A stretch of DNA of 64,000 nucleotides, taken from NCBI RefSeq assembly GCF_001187725.1, contig NZ_LGIQ01000005.1, forward strand, positions 761,021-825,020, written 5' to 3'. The translations under genes were made by a program, and so were the position numbers. Positions within the stretch are counted from its first letter, which is position 1, and each line of letters starts with the position of its first letter. The notes under the pieces were generated by a model. The model had not been told where the DNA came from and did not search any database. It was given only the letters and a program-made list of their open reading frames with translations. Origin of the DNA: Brevibacillus reuszeri. GTDB taxonomy: Bacteria > Bacillota > Bacilli > Brevibacillales > Brevibacillaceae. Positions 8,708 to 16,046 of this stretch are shown piece after piece.

Positions 8708-9667
8708 ATGAAAAAAGTACTTGTACTCACAGAAGTACGTGACGGACAGCTTCGCAACGTATCACTGGAAGCATTGGCAGCTGCACAAACTCTGGCTGAG
8801 GGCGGCGAAATCGTAGCGGCTGTTTTTGGCACAAATGCCAGCGCTCATGCACAAGTTTTAGGACATCATGGCGCTACCACTGTCTATACAGCAGATCATC
8901 AGGCACTCGCGCAATATACGCCAGATGCCTATACGCAAGCTTTGACACAGCTGATTGAACTGGCAGCCCCGGATGCTGTAGTTATCGGACATACTGCAAT
9001 CGGTCGCGATGTCGCACCTCGTGTTGCATCAAGATTGGGCTATGGCTTGGTTTCCGATGTGACAGGCATTGAAGCTGGTCCAGTATTTGTTCGACCGATT
9101 TATGCAGGAAAAGCTTTCCAGCAACGTAAATTTGTTGATGGAAAAACTTTTATCACGATTCGTCCAAATAACATTTCGATTGGTGCTGCAGATCCAGCGA
9201 AAACAGCTGTTGTTGTTCCGGTAGATTTGGAAATCAAAGACCTGCGCACGATTGTAAAGGAAGTTGTCAGCAAAACGAGCGGAAAAGTGGACCTGTCCGA
9301 AGCGAAAGTGGTCATTTCCGGCGGTCGTGGCGTAAAGAGTGCAGAGGGCTTCCAGCCGTTGTACGACTTGGCTGAGGTTCTGGGCGCTGCAGTGGGCGCT
9401 TCTCGCGGTGCGTGCGACGCTGATTACTGCGATTACTCGATGCAAATTGGACAAACGGGTAAAGTGGTTACCCCTGATTTATACATTGCGTGCGGAATTT
9501 CCGGAGCCATTCAGCACTTGGCCGGTATGTCCAGCTCCAAAGTGATCGTAGCGATCAACAAGGACCCGGAAGCTCCGATTTTCCAAGTGGCTGATTACGG
9601 TATCGTTGGTGACTTGTTCGAGGTTCTGCCACTTCTGACGGCAGAATTTAAAAAAGTACTGGTCTAA
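8708..9667 (+). CDS. etfA: Electron transfer flavoprotein alpha subunit
   Basis: The 319-residue protein is full length. The C-terminal FAD-binding domain is clear: VISGGRGVKS near residue 203, GASRGACDADYCDY near 232, IGQTGKVVTPDLYIACGISG near 248 and the closing VADYGIVGDLFEVLP. It forms the heterodimeric flavoprotein with EtfB and is the electron carrier for beta-oxidation. The ATG at 8708 follows GAGAGGGAGAGG. The operon ends at a strong hairpin 18 bp after the stop. Confidence 0.95.
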   Translation: MKKVLVLTEVRDGQLRNVSLEALAAAQTLAEGGEIVAAVFGTNASAHAQVLGHHGATTVYTADHQALAQYTPDAYTQALTQLIELAAPDAVVIGHTAIGRDVAPRVASRLGYGLVSDVTGIEAGPVFVRPIYAGKAFQQRKFVDGKTFITIRPNNISIGAADPAKTAVVVPVDLEIKDLRTIVKEVVSKTSGKVDLSEAKVVISGGRGVKSAEGFQPLYDLAEVLGAAVGASRGACDADYCDYSMQIGQTGKVVTPDLYIACGISGAIQHLAGMSSSKVIVAINKDPEAPIFQVADYGIVGDLFEVLPLLTAEFKKVLV

Positions 9668-9685
9668 TAGTGGCAAGTAGGAGGA

Positions 9686-9716
9686 AGCGTCCCTTTGTTT
9701 AAAGGGCGCTTTTTTT
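9686..9716 (+). terminator. Terminator of the hydratase–etfBA operon
   Basis: AGCG-CCCTTT pairs with AAAGGG-CGCT around a GTTT loop, with one bulged T, followed by six T. It is a canonical rho-independent terminator. Confidence 0.92.
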
Positions 9717-9748
9717 GTCCGCACCGCTCACTCTATGCTTAGAAAGAT

Positions 9749-9757
9749 TGCTATAAT
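9749..9757 (+). promoter_or_regulatory. Extended -10 promoter element for the coiled-coil gene
   Basis: TGCTATAAT combines a perfect TATAAT with the upstream TG of an extended -10. No good -35 is visible. It lies 25 bp before the start of the next gene. Confidence 0.55.
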
Positions 9758-9781
9758 AGGCACTAGGGAGAGGTGAGCGAC

Positions 9782-10174
9782 ATGAGTGAAGACTTGTTGC
9801 ATCAGTTGATTCATATGGTGGGTGAGAACAATCGCCTTGTGAAAGAAATGAAGGAAGAACTGAAAGAATTTAAAACAGAAATGTATGCATTTCGAGAAGA
9901 GATGTACACATTTCGAGAAGAGATGTACACATTTCGAGAAGAGATGTACACATTTCGAGAAGAGATGTACACATTTCGAGAAGAGATGTATGCATTTCGA
10001 GAAGAGATGTACACATTCCGAGACGAAATGTACGAGTTTCGCGATGACACGTACCGCAGGCTTGACAGTATCGATCGGCATGACAAGCTGATCGAAGCAG
10101 ACCTCGACTTGCTACATAGAAAAGCAAACGACAATGAACGGGAAATTAACCGACTAAAGCATGCGGGCCAATAA
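9782..10174 (+). CDS. Heptad-repeat coiled-coil protein, 130 aa
   Basis: The central half consists of eight consecutive seven-residue units of the form E-M-Y-x-F-R-(E/D), followed by a less regular helical tail ending LKHAGQ. The N-terminal MSEDLLHQLIHMVGENNR and the tail are also amphipathic, so the whole protein should be one long coiled coil. No enzymatic motif or signal peptide is present. I do not recognise a specific family. The start at 9782 has AGGGAGAGGTG upstream; an in-frame GTG nine bases earlier overlaps that signal. It is transcribed alone between the etf terminator and trxA. Confidence 0.75.
   Translation: MSEDLLHQLIHMVGENNRLVKEMKEELKEFKTEMYAFREEMYTFREEMYTFREEMYTFREEMYTFREEMYAFREEMYTFRDEMYEFRDDTYRRLDSIDRHDKLIEADLDLLHRKANDNEREINRLKHAGQ
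9881..10048 (+). repeat. Eight tandem 21-bp repeats encoding heptads
   Basis: Units begin at every 21st base from 9881 with ATG-TAY. Units 2-5 are identical, units 1 and 6 are identical to each other, and 7-8 are diverged. Near-identity at DNA level points to recent expansion, and copy number is likely to vary between strains. Confidence 0.95.
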
Positions 10175-10259
10175 GGCGTTGGATTTGGTTGGAAACGATA
10201 AGGTAAGTGTGTACTGGATACACTAGCATGGAGAAGTGCGGATAAAGTGTTGCGTGCCG

Positions 10260-10288
10260 TAGTCATTTCAGATTTTGAATGATATACT
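10260..10288 (+). promoter_or_regulatory. Promoter of trxA
   Basis: TAGTCA at 10260-10265 and TATACT at 10283-10288 are separated by 17 bp, giving a sigma-A-type promoter about 55 bp before the trxA start. Confidence 0.5.
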
Positions 10289-10342
10289 GATTAGCGTATG
10301 AAACCTTTTTTTAGCAATTGAATTTTGAGGAGGTAACTTTCC

Positions 10343-10660
10343 ATGGCAATTGTAAATGGAACTGACCAAAACTTTTCCCAGGAAGTAGAGCAAGGCGGTA
10401 CAGTCCTGGTTGACTTCTGGGCTCCATGGTGCGGCCCTTGCAAAATGATCGCTCCTGTACTTGAGCAAATCGATGGCGAAGTGGGCTCCAAGCTCAAAAT
10501 CGTCAAAGTAAACGTGGATGACAACCCGGATTCTGCAGGCCGTTTTGGTGTCATGTCTATCCCTACGCTGATCGTTTTCAAAGATGGTCAACCAGTTGAT
10601 AAAGTGATTGGTTTTCAACCAAAAGAAGCACTGATGGCAACTGTAGGTAAGCACCTGTAA
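10343..10660 (+). CDS. trxA: Thioredoxin
   Basis: This 105-residue protein is a standard thioredoxin. The redox motif WCGPC has its cysteines at residues 30 and 33, and the cis-proline segment MSIPTLIVFKDG near 70-81 is intact. It reduces protein disulfides in the cytoplasm with thioredoxin reductase. GAGGAGGTAAC precedes the ATG. The gene is monocistronic, with a promoter at 10260 and a terminator at 10678. Confidence 0.96.
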   Translation: MAIVNGTDQNFSQEVEQGGTVLVDFWAPWCGPCKMIAPVLEQIDGEVGSKLKIVKVNVDDNPDSAGRFGVMSIPTLIVFKDGQPVDKVIGFQPKEALMATVGKHL

Positions 10661-10677
10661 GATAAAGGATGATTGGC

Positions 10678-10716
10678 GAAGCGGTGTTTGCGCCTAGGTG
10701 CAGATGCCGCTTTTTT
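10678..10716 (+). terminator. Terminator after trxA
   Basis: AAGCGG at about 10679-10684 pairs with CCGCTT around 10707-10712 with an imperfect inner stem, followed by a run of six T. Confidence 0.7.
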
Positions 10717-10802
10717 CTATCTGAATCGGACTGAATAGTTAGAAATTTATAGGAGTACGAAAATGGTCTGAATCCAATAATGGTCGGCGTCTACACGAAA
10801 AT

Positions 10803-10820
10803 TCTGAGCGGTCGTTTGTC
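10803..10820. promoter_or_regulatory. Degenerate second copy of the 7037 operator, in the liv leader
   Basis: TCTGAGCGGTCGTTTGTC matches the palindrome at 7037 at 13 of 18 positions, with the left arm and centre (CTGAGCGGTCG) unchanged. It lies in the 267-bp AT-rich region before the branched-chain amino acid transporter operon. That region also contains TTGCGT and TAAACT 17 bp apart as a possible promoter. Confidence 0.4.
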
Positions 10821-10926
10821 AAAAAATTAAGTTTACTTAGAGAAAATTATTTGCGTTTTTTAAATAGTTTTATTAAACTTCATATATTCCGAATAATCAT
10901 TTAGAAAAATTAAGGGAGGCTTTTCA

Positions 10927-12111
10927 ATGAAGGGGTTTCATTTATTACGATCTCTGGCAACCATCTCCTTGGGTGCAGTTTTGATGGTGGGATGTTCCAG
11001 TGGCAACACCAGCGCGCCCGCAGCAAATGATGGTGGAGCCAAGCAAGAAGCGAGTGCAGATGGACAAGAGCTCACTGCTAAAATCGGCGTAGTCAGCTTT
11101 CTTTCCGGATCAGGTGCGGCTTATGGTGAAGCGCAAAAAGCAGGCCTGGAGCTGGCTTTGGGAGAGCTGAACGAAGCGAATAAAGGGAAGCTCAAGATGG
11201 AATTAAAGTTTGAAGATTCTGGCGGGGAAAAAGAGGGAGCAATTAACGCGGTAAATAAACTGATTAATCAGGATAATGTTGTCGCGATCATCGGCCCTAC
11301 TCTTTCCGGTGAAATGTTCGCTGCCGGTCCCGTTGCGAACGAAGCAGAAACGCCAATCTTCGGTATCTCCAATACATCCGAAGGAATCAACGATATTGGT
11401 GAGTACGTGTTCCGCAACTCCTTGCCAGAATCGATCGCCATCCCAACAGCGATGAAAGCAGCGGTCGAGAAAAAAGGCTTGAAAAAGGTTGCGCTCATCT
11501 ACGCATCCAACGATGATTTCTCAGTAAATGGATACAAAGTAATGAAAGCAACTGCTGAAAAAATGGGTTTGGAAATCACGGGTGAAGCGACATTCTCTAA
11601 TGGCGATGTTGACTTCTCTGCTCAATTGACCAAGCTGAAACAATCGAATCCAGATGCACTGTTGGTTTCCGCTCTGTATAAAGAAGGTTCCATGGTTGTG
11701 AAAAAAGCGCGTGAGCTGGGCTTTACAGGCACGATCCTTGGCGGCAACGGCTTCAACAACCCGAAAGTATTTGAAATTGCGGGTCCTGCAGCAGAAGGCT
11801 TGATCGTAGCGACTCCTTTTAGCCCAGAAAAACAAGATGATAAAGTACAAGCCTTTGTAAAAGCTTTCGAAGCAAAATACAACAAAAAGCCTGACCAATT
11901 TGCTGCACAAGCATACGATTCCCTGTACATCATGTCTCAATCCCTGCTCGGAGCAGGCAAGGCTGATCGTGAAGCGTTGCGCGGACAGCTGGCACAGCTG
12001 AAAGACTTTACAGGTGTATCTGGCAAACTCTCCTTTGACGAAAAACGTAATCCAATCGGTGATGCGGTTGTTGTTGAAGCAAAAGAAGGAAAGTTTGTGC
12101 CGTTTGAATAA
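10927..12111 (+). CDS. Branched-chain amino acid ABC transporter, substrate-binding lipoprotein
   Basis: The 394-residue protein begins with a lipoprotein signal peptide whose lipobox is LMVGC near residue 23, so the mature protein is anchored to the outer face of the membrane. The rest is a type I periplasmic-binding fold of the LivJ/LivK kind, with KIGVVSFLSGSGAAYG near 51 and IGPTLSGEMFAAGP near 120. It captures branched-chain amino acids or related ligands; the exact ligand cannot be read from sequence. TAAGGGAGGC precedes the ATG. Permease and ATPase genes follow after a stem-loop at 12192, which may let this subunit be made in excess. Confidence 0.9.
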   Translation: MKGFHLLRSLATISLGAVLMVGCSSGNTSAPAANDGGAKQEASADGQELTAKIGVVSFLSGSGAAYGEAQKAGLELALGELNEANKGKLKMELKFEDSGGEKEGAINAVNKLINQDNVVAIIGPTLSGEMFAAGPVANEAETPIFGISNTSEGINDIGEYVFRNSLPESIAIPTAMKAAVEKKGLKKVALIYASNDDFSVNGYKVMKATAEKMGLEITGEATFSNGDVDFSAQLTKLKQSNPDALLVSALYKEGSMVVKKARELGFTGTILGGNGFNNPKVFEIAGPAAEGLIVATPFSPEKQDDKVQAFVKAFEAKYNKKPDQFAAQAYDSLYIMSQSLLGAGKADREALRGQLAQLKDFTGVSGKLSFDEKRNPIGDAVVVEAKEGKFVPFE

Positions 12112-12191
12112 GCGGATTGTCCGGGCTCCCGGGCTCTAGAGGTTTTCTTACAAGGGAAGGCAAATGCTCCGTCACTCGGCGGAGCAAAGTT

Positions 12192-12248
12192 TTCTCGCTG
12201 GATCAGAAAGGACGAGTTCTCTACCATCGATTCCTGATCCAGCGAGAA
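12192..12248 (+). other. Large stem-loop between binding-protein and permease genes
   Basis: TTCTCGCTGGATCAG at 12192-12206 pairs perfectly with CTGATCCAGCGAGAA at 12234-12248 around a 27-base loop. No T-run follows, so it is not a simple terminator. An mRNA-stabilising or processing hairpin is the likely role. Confidence 0.7.
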
Positions 12249-12299
12249 CAACTTCAAGCATTCAAACTATTTAAACGACTTTTGGTGAGGTGAAGCAGT

Positions 12300-13166
12300 T
12301 TGTTTTGGCAGCAATTAGTCAATGGTTTAACGGTAGGGAGTACCTATTCCTTAATCGCATTGGGCTATACTCTCATTTTCGGGGTTTTAGGAATCATTAA
12401 CATGGCCCATGGTCAAATTTTTATTTTCGGATCGCTAGTTGGACTTGTCCTCATGACCAGCCTGAACTTGCCGCTTGGTGTAGCTCTCGTTGTGGCTGTG
12501 GTGGTTTCGGCGTTATTGGGATTGGTTTTAGAGTATACAGCACTTAGACCGCTTCGCAAGAAAAACGTACCTCATTTGGCGTCTCTGATCAGTACGATCG
12601 GCTTTGCCATTTTGGTCGAGGAAGCGATGCACAAATTGTTTGGAGCGGATTCTCGCGCTTTTCCGCAGTCCTTTGGAGATAAACCGTTTGATTTGGGAAT
12701 CATTCAAATCCGTAGCGTCGATCTCGTGATTTTAGGGATTTCAATCGTATTGATGTTTGTTCTGCATTTTTGGATTCAGAAGACCAAGATGGGGAAAGCG
12801 ATTCGTGCTACGGCTGAAAATACGGATACCGCAAACATTTTGGGGATCAATACCAACATGGTGATTGTCGTAACCGTGATGATGGCATCTGCTCTTGGAG
12901 GCGTCGCCGGTATTTTAATCGGAATGGCTTACTCTGCACTTATTCCAACGATGGGGATGACGCTTGGCTTCAAAGGCTTGGCTGTACTGATCCTGGGTGG
13001 AGTCGGAAGCATACCGGGAGCGATGGTGTGTGGTGTTTTGCTTGGAATTATTGAGGTCTTTACAGTCGCATACGGTGATTCGTCGTATCGCGATGCCGTT
13101 GCATTTGGCCTCATCATCATCATTTTGTTGCTAAAGCCAGAAGGACTATTTGGACGCAAAGCGTAA
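12300..13166 (+). CDS. livH: Branched-chain amino acid ABC transporter permease LivH
   Basis: The 288-residue membrane protein has about eight hydrophobic segments and the LivH-type sequences VNGLTVGSTYSLIALGYTLI at the N-terminus and LGGVGSIPGAMVCGVLLGI near 238-256. It forms the transmembrane channel together with LivM. Translation starts at a TTG at 12300, chosen because GGTGAGGTG lies 6-7 bases upstream and no ATG is better placed. The livM ribosome binding site overlaps its 3' end, indicating coupled translation. Confidence 0.92.
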   Translation: MFWQQLVNGLTVGSTYSLIALGYTLIFGVLGIINMAHGQIFIFGSLVGLVLMTSLNLPLGVALVVAVVVSALLGLVLEYTALRPLRKKNVPHLASLISTIGFAILVEEAMHKLFGADSRAFPQSFGDKPFDLGIIQIRSVDLVILGISIVLMFVLHFWIQKTKMGKAIRATAENTDTANILGINTNMVIVVTVMMASALGGVAGILIGMAYSALIPTMGMTLGFKGLAVLILGGVGSIPGAMVCGVLLGIIEVFTVAYGDSSYRDAVAFGLIIIILLLKPEGLFGRKA

Positions 13167-13179
13167 GGAGGTGCAAGCA

Positions 13180-14142
13180 TTGGATATTCTCAATCCGTAT
13201 AATTTACAGGTTTTGACCTTTATTTTATTAAATAGCATTCTTGCTATCAGTATTTACATCACGCTATCAACCGGTCAGCTGTCCTTGGGGCATGCCGGTT
13301 TTATGAGCATTGGTGCATTTACGGCAAGTATTTTAACCAAGCAGGCGGACATGCCGTTGCTTATCGCGATTATCATCGGAGGATTGGCAGCAGGGCTCAT
13401 TGCGCTGTTGATCGGTGCGCCAACATTAAAGCTCCATGGCTTGTACCTCGCGATTGCGACCTTGGGCTTTGGTGAGGTGATTCGGGTTATTTTGCTCAAT
13501 CTGGAAATTACCAATGGAGCGTTGGGTCTTACCGGCCTGCAATCGATCGGAAACTACTTATATGATTTTGAAAAAGCGATTGGTTTAAAAGCGCAGACTG
13601 TCGGTGTATCTGTCATTCAAATGAAGGCACTGTCTACTTTTGTTTTCATGCTCCTGTTTTTCGCTGCCATTCTTTTCTTGACGCTGCGTTTGAACCGTTC
13701 AAGACTCGGACGTGCGTTTGAAGCGATTAAAGCAGATGAAACGGCAGCACGTGCAATGGGCTTGCAGGTGGCTTATTACAAAATGCTCGCGTTTATTATC
13801 GGCTCTGTGCTGGCAGGAGTGTGTGGGGGACTGTTTGCCCATATCACGACTACGATTACGCCAGACGATTTCAACTACCATAAAGTTGTAGAGATCCTCT
13901 CTTATGCGGTTATTGGTGGCAGCGAAGTGGTATGGGGGCCGTTGTTTGGCGCTCTCATTTTAACCGCCCTGCCAGAAGTGCTGCGCGGTTTAGCCGAGTA
14001 CAAAATGCTCATGTACGGCTTAATCATGGTTGGGGTTATGGCTTTCCGTCCTCATGGCCTGATCGGGTCGGATACGTTCCAAAAGCTGTTCCGTCGCCGC
14101 AAGGGCAAACCGTCCGGAAACGAAGCGAAAGGGGGACTGTGA
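13180..14142 (+). CDS. livM: Branched-chain amino acid ABC transporter permease LivM
   Basis: The 320-residue product is the second channel subunit, with multiple membrane segments and the LivM-type stretches LSTGQLSLGHAGFMSIGAF near 28 and the EAA-like RAFEAIKADETAARAMGL near 180-197. The start is a TTG at 13180, set by AAGGAGGTG at 13165-13173. An in-frame ATG at 13150 would overlap livH and lacks a ribosome binding site. The gene ends one base before livG begins. Confidence 0.9.
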   Translation: MDILNPYNLQVLTFILLNSILAISIYITLSTGQLSLGHAGFMSIGAFTASILTKQADMPLLIAIIIGGLAAGLIALLIGAPTLKLHGLYLAIATLGFGEVIRVILLNLEITNGALGLTGLQSIGNYLYDFEKAIGLKAQTVGVSVIQMKALSTFVFMLLFFAAILFLTLRLNRSRLGRAFEAIKADETAARAMGLQVAYYKMLAFIIGSVLAGVCGGLFAHITTTITPDDFNYHKVVEILSYAVIGGSEVVWGPLFGALILTALPEVLRGLAEYKMLMYGLIMVGVMAFRPHGLIGSDTFQKLFRRRKGKPSGNEAKGGL

Positions 14143-14143
14143 C

Positions 14144-14905
14144 ATGTTGCTGGAACTTGCAAATGTAGGAAAAAGCTTTGGCGGCATCACTGCCCTACGC
14201 GATGTTTCGTTTTCAGTGCGAGAGGGTGAAATTGTAGGGTTGATCGGTCCCAATGGAGCTGGGAAAACGACGATTTTTAACATGGCGACAGGGATTTTTG
14301 AGCCGACAACCGGTACGTTTTCTTTTGCTGGTCAAAAGCTGAATGGCATGCAGCCAAATAAAATTACGGAAATGGGCATCGCTCGAACGTTTCAAAATAT
14401 TCGCCTGTTTGGTCATATGAATGCGCTGGATAATGTCAAGGTAGGCTGCCATTCACGGATGAAGGCGGGTTTCTGGTCTTCTCTGCTCCGAACGTCTGGG
14501 CAGCGAGCAGAAGAAAAAGTCGTCACGAAAAAAGCAGAGGAGCTCTTGGAGTTCGTTGGCTTGTCTGATGTCGCCGAAGTGCGTTCCGATACACTCGCCT
14601 ACGGGCAGCAGCGGCGATTGGAAATAGCACGGGCCCTTGCCACAGAGCCAAAGCTGCTGCTGCTGGATGAGCCTGCAGCAGGTATGATTGAGACGGAGAC
14701 CAAGGCGCTCATGGAGCTGGTACGCAAAATTCGCGATGATGGCACAACGGTCCTCTTGGTGGAGCATGATATGGGCCTGGTCATGAATTTGTGTGAAAAA
14801 GTCGTGTGCATTAACTTTGGTGTCAAGATCGCTGATGGTACGCCGGAAGAGGTACAGAATAATCCAGACGTGATTGAAGCTTACCTCGGCAAGGAGGACG
14901 AATAA
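14144..14905 (+). CDS. livG: Branched-chain amino acid ABC transporter ATP-binding protein LivG
   Basis: This 253-residue ATPase has Walker A GPNGAGKTT near residue 36, signature AYGQQRRLEIARALA near 150 and Walker B LLLLDEPAAGM near 170. The LivG-type start LLELANVGKSFGGITAL is present. It powers uptake as a heterodimer with LivF. The ATG at 14144 has AAAGGGGGACTG before it and sits directly after the livM stop, in one operon. Confidence 0.94.
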   Translation: MLLELANVGKSFGGITALRDVSFSVREGEIVGLIGPNGAGKTTIFNMATGIFEPTTGTFSFAGQKLNGMQPNKITEMGIARTFQNIRLFGHMNALDNVKVGCHSRMKAGFWSSLLRTSGQRAEEKVVTKKAEELLEFVGLSDVAEVRSDTLAYGQQRRLEIARALATEPKLLLLDEPAAGMIETETKALMELVRKIRDDGTTVLLVEHDMGLVMNLCEKVVCINFGVKIADGTPEEVQNNPDVIEAYLGKEDE

Positions 14906-14906
14906 C

Positions 14907-15620
14907 ATGCTCAGTATACAAAACCTGACGACCTCCTACGGTCAGATCAAAGCGATTCGGGGTATCTCCCTCGAGGTGCCAGAGGGGAAGATCGTTTCCC
15001 TCATTGGTGCAAACGGGGCTGGGAAAACCACGACGATGCGCACCATCGCAGGCCAGCTCAAGCCAGAGGCAGGGACCATTACTTTTCGTGGGCAGCGTAT
15101 TGAAGGGTCGAAGCCACACCAGATTGTAAAAACAGGACTAGCCCTTGTTCCAGAAGGCCGTGCGATTTTAGGGAAAATGACCGTGCTCGAAAATTTGGAA
15201 ATGGGTGCATTTCAACGAAACGATGCACAAGGTATCAAGGACGATATGGAGAAAATGATGGCGTGGTTCCCTATTTTACGGGAGCGCTTGACGCAGTTAG
15301 GTGGAACCATGTCTGGCGGACAGCAGCAAATGCTGGCGATTGCCAGAGCGTTGATGTCGAGGCCCAAGCTGCTGCTTTTGGATGAACCGTCGATGGGGCT
15401 TGCGCCGATTGTCGTATCGGATATTTTCAAGGTTATCAAGCAGATCAATGCAGAAGGAACAACTGTGCTGATCGTTGAGCAAAACGTCAAGCAGGCATTG
15501 AAAATCGCTGATTTTGGCTATGTGCTTGAGGCTGGACAAATTGTGTTGGAAGGCACGGCAGAATCCCTGTTAAATGACGACCGTGTCAAAGAGGCGTACC
15601 TGGGAGGACGCAAGCACTAG
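14907..15620 (+). CDS. livF: Branched-chain amino acid ABC transporter ATP-binding protein LivF
   Basis: The second ATPase (237 residues) has Walker A GANGAGKTT near 36, signature MSGGQQQMLAIARALM near 137 and Walker B LLLLDEPSMGLAP near 155, the last typical of LivF. The start at 14907 is fixed by AAGGAGG at 14891-14897 that overlaps the end of livG; an in-frame upstream ATG would overlap livG by 32 bases. A bidirectional terminator follows, completing the five-gene transport operon. Confidence 0.94.
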   Translation: MLSIQNLTTSYGQIKAIRGISLEVPEGKIVSLIGANGAGKTTTMRTIAGQLKPEAGTITFRGQRIEGSKPHQIVKTGLALVPEGRAILGKMTVLENLEMGAFQRNDAQGIKDDMEKMMAWFPILRERLTQLGGTMSGGQQQMLAIARALMSRPKLLLLDEPSMGLAPIVVSDIFKVIKQINAEGTTVLIVEQNVKQALKIADFGYVLEAGQIVLEGTAESLLNDDRVKEAYLGGRKH

Positions 15621-15649
15621 CTGATGACATAACGGACCTATATCCGTGG

Positions 15650-15688
15650 AAAAAACTGTCGCGGGAAACATGAGGCGGCAGTTTTTTT
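15650..15688. terminator. Symmetric terminator after livF
   Basis: AAAAAACTG-CGC pairs with GCG-CAGTTTTTTT around a loop at about 15664-15675. The A and T runs on both sides let it work in either direction, although both flanking genes point right. Confidence 0.88.
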
Positions 15689-15767
15689 CATGTGGTATCC
15701 GTGGTACTATGAAGAGTGGAACGTATATTCCTATCACGAAGTTGTTGAGGAAGGGTGCCCTGAGCGA

Positions 15768-16016
15768 ATGGCAGCAAAACTGACCAGAGAACAAACTGAA
15801 TATCTTGTTCATCAAGTGCAGCGATATTTTCAAGAAGAACGATCGGAACAACTCGGCAATCTGGAAACAGAAGATCTCATTGCCTTTTTTTCCAAAGAAT
15901 TAGGCCCCCTCTATTACAACCAAGGGGTGCAAGATAGTCGCAAGCTATTGACTGAACGCATGAGCTCCCTCGAGGATGAGCTATACGTCCTGGAGAAGCC
16001 TATTAAGATGAAGTAA
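15768..16016 (+). CDS. DUF2164 family protein
   Basis: The 82-residue product matches the DUF2164 pattern: a helical first half, then LIAFFSKELGPLYYNQGVQDSRKLL near residues 39-63. No function is established for the family. The frame is open back to 15690, but that region overlaps the livF terminator and would add an atypical Trp/Tyr-rich extension, so the ATG at 15768 is preferred; GAGGAAGGG lies about 12 bases upstream. It precedes uvrC by 30 bp and is probably co-transcribed. Confidence 0.72.
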   Translation: MAAKLTREQTEYLVHQVQRYFQEERSEQLGNLETEDLIAFFSKELGPLYYNQGVQDSRKLLTERMSSLEDELYVLEKPIKMK

Positions 16017-16046
16017 AAGAGAAACCGTCAAGAGGAGGGAGCAGCC

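Noticed and set aside
9728..10266. Several long minus-strand frames across the 21-bp repeats.
   Set aside because: They arise because the repeat length is divisible by three, which keeps all frames open; only the plus frame has a promoter, ribosome binding site and sensible coiled coil.
15690..15767. N-terminal extension of the DUF2164 protein from 15690.
   Set aside because: It overlaps the livF terminator, lacks a ribosome binding site and adds residues foreign to the family.
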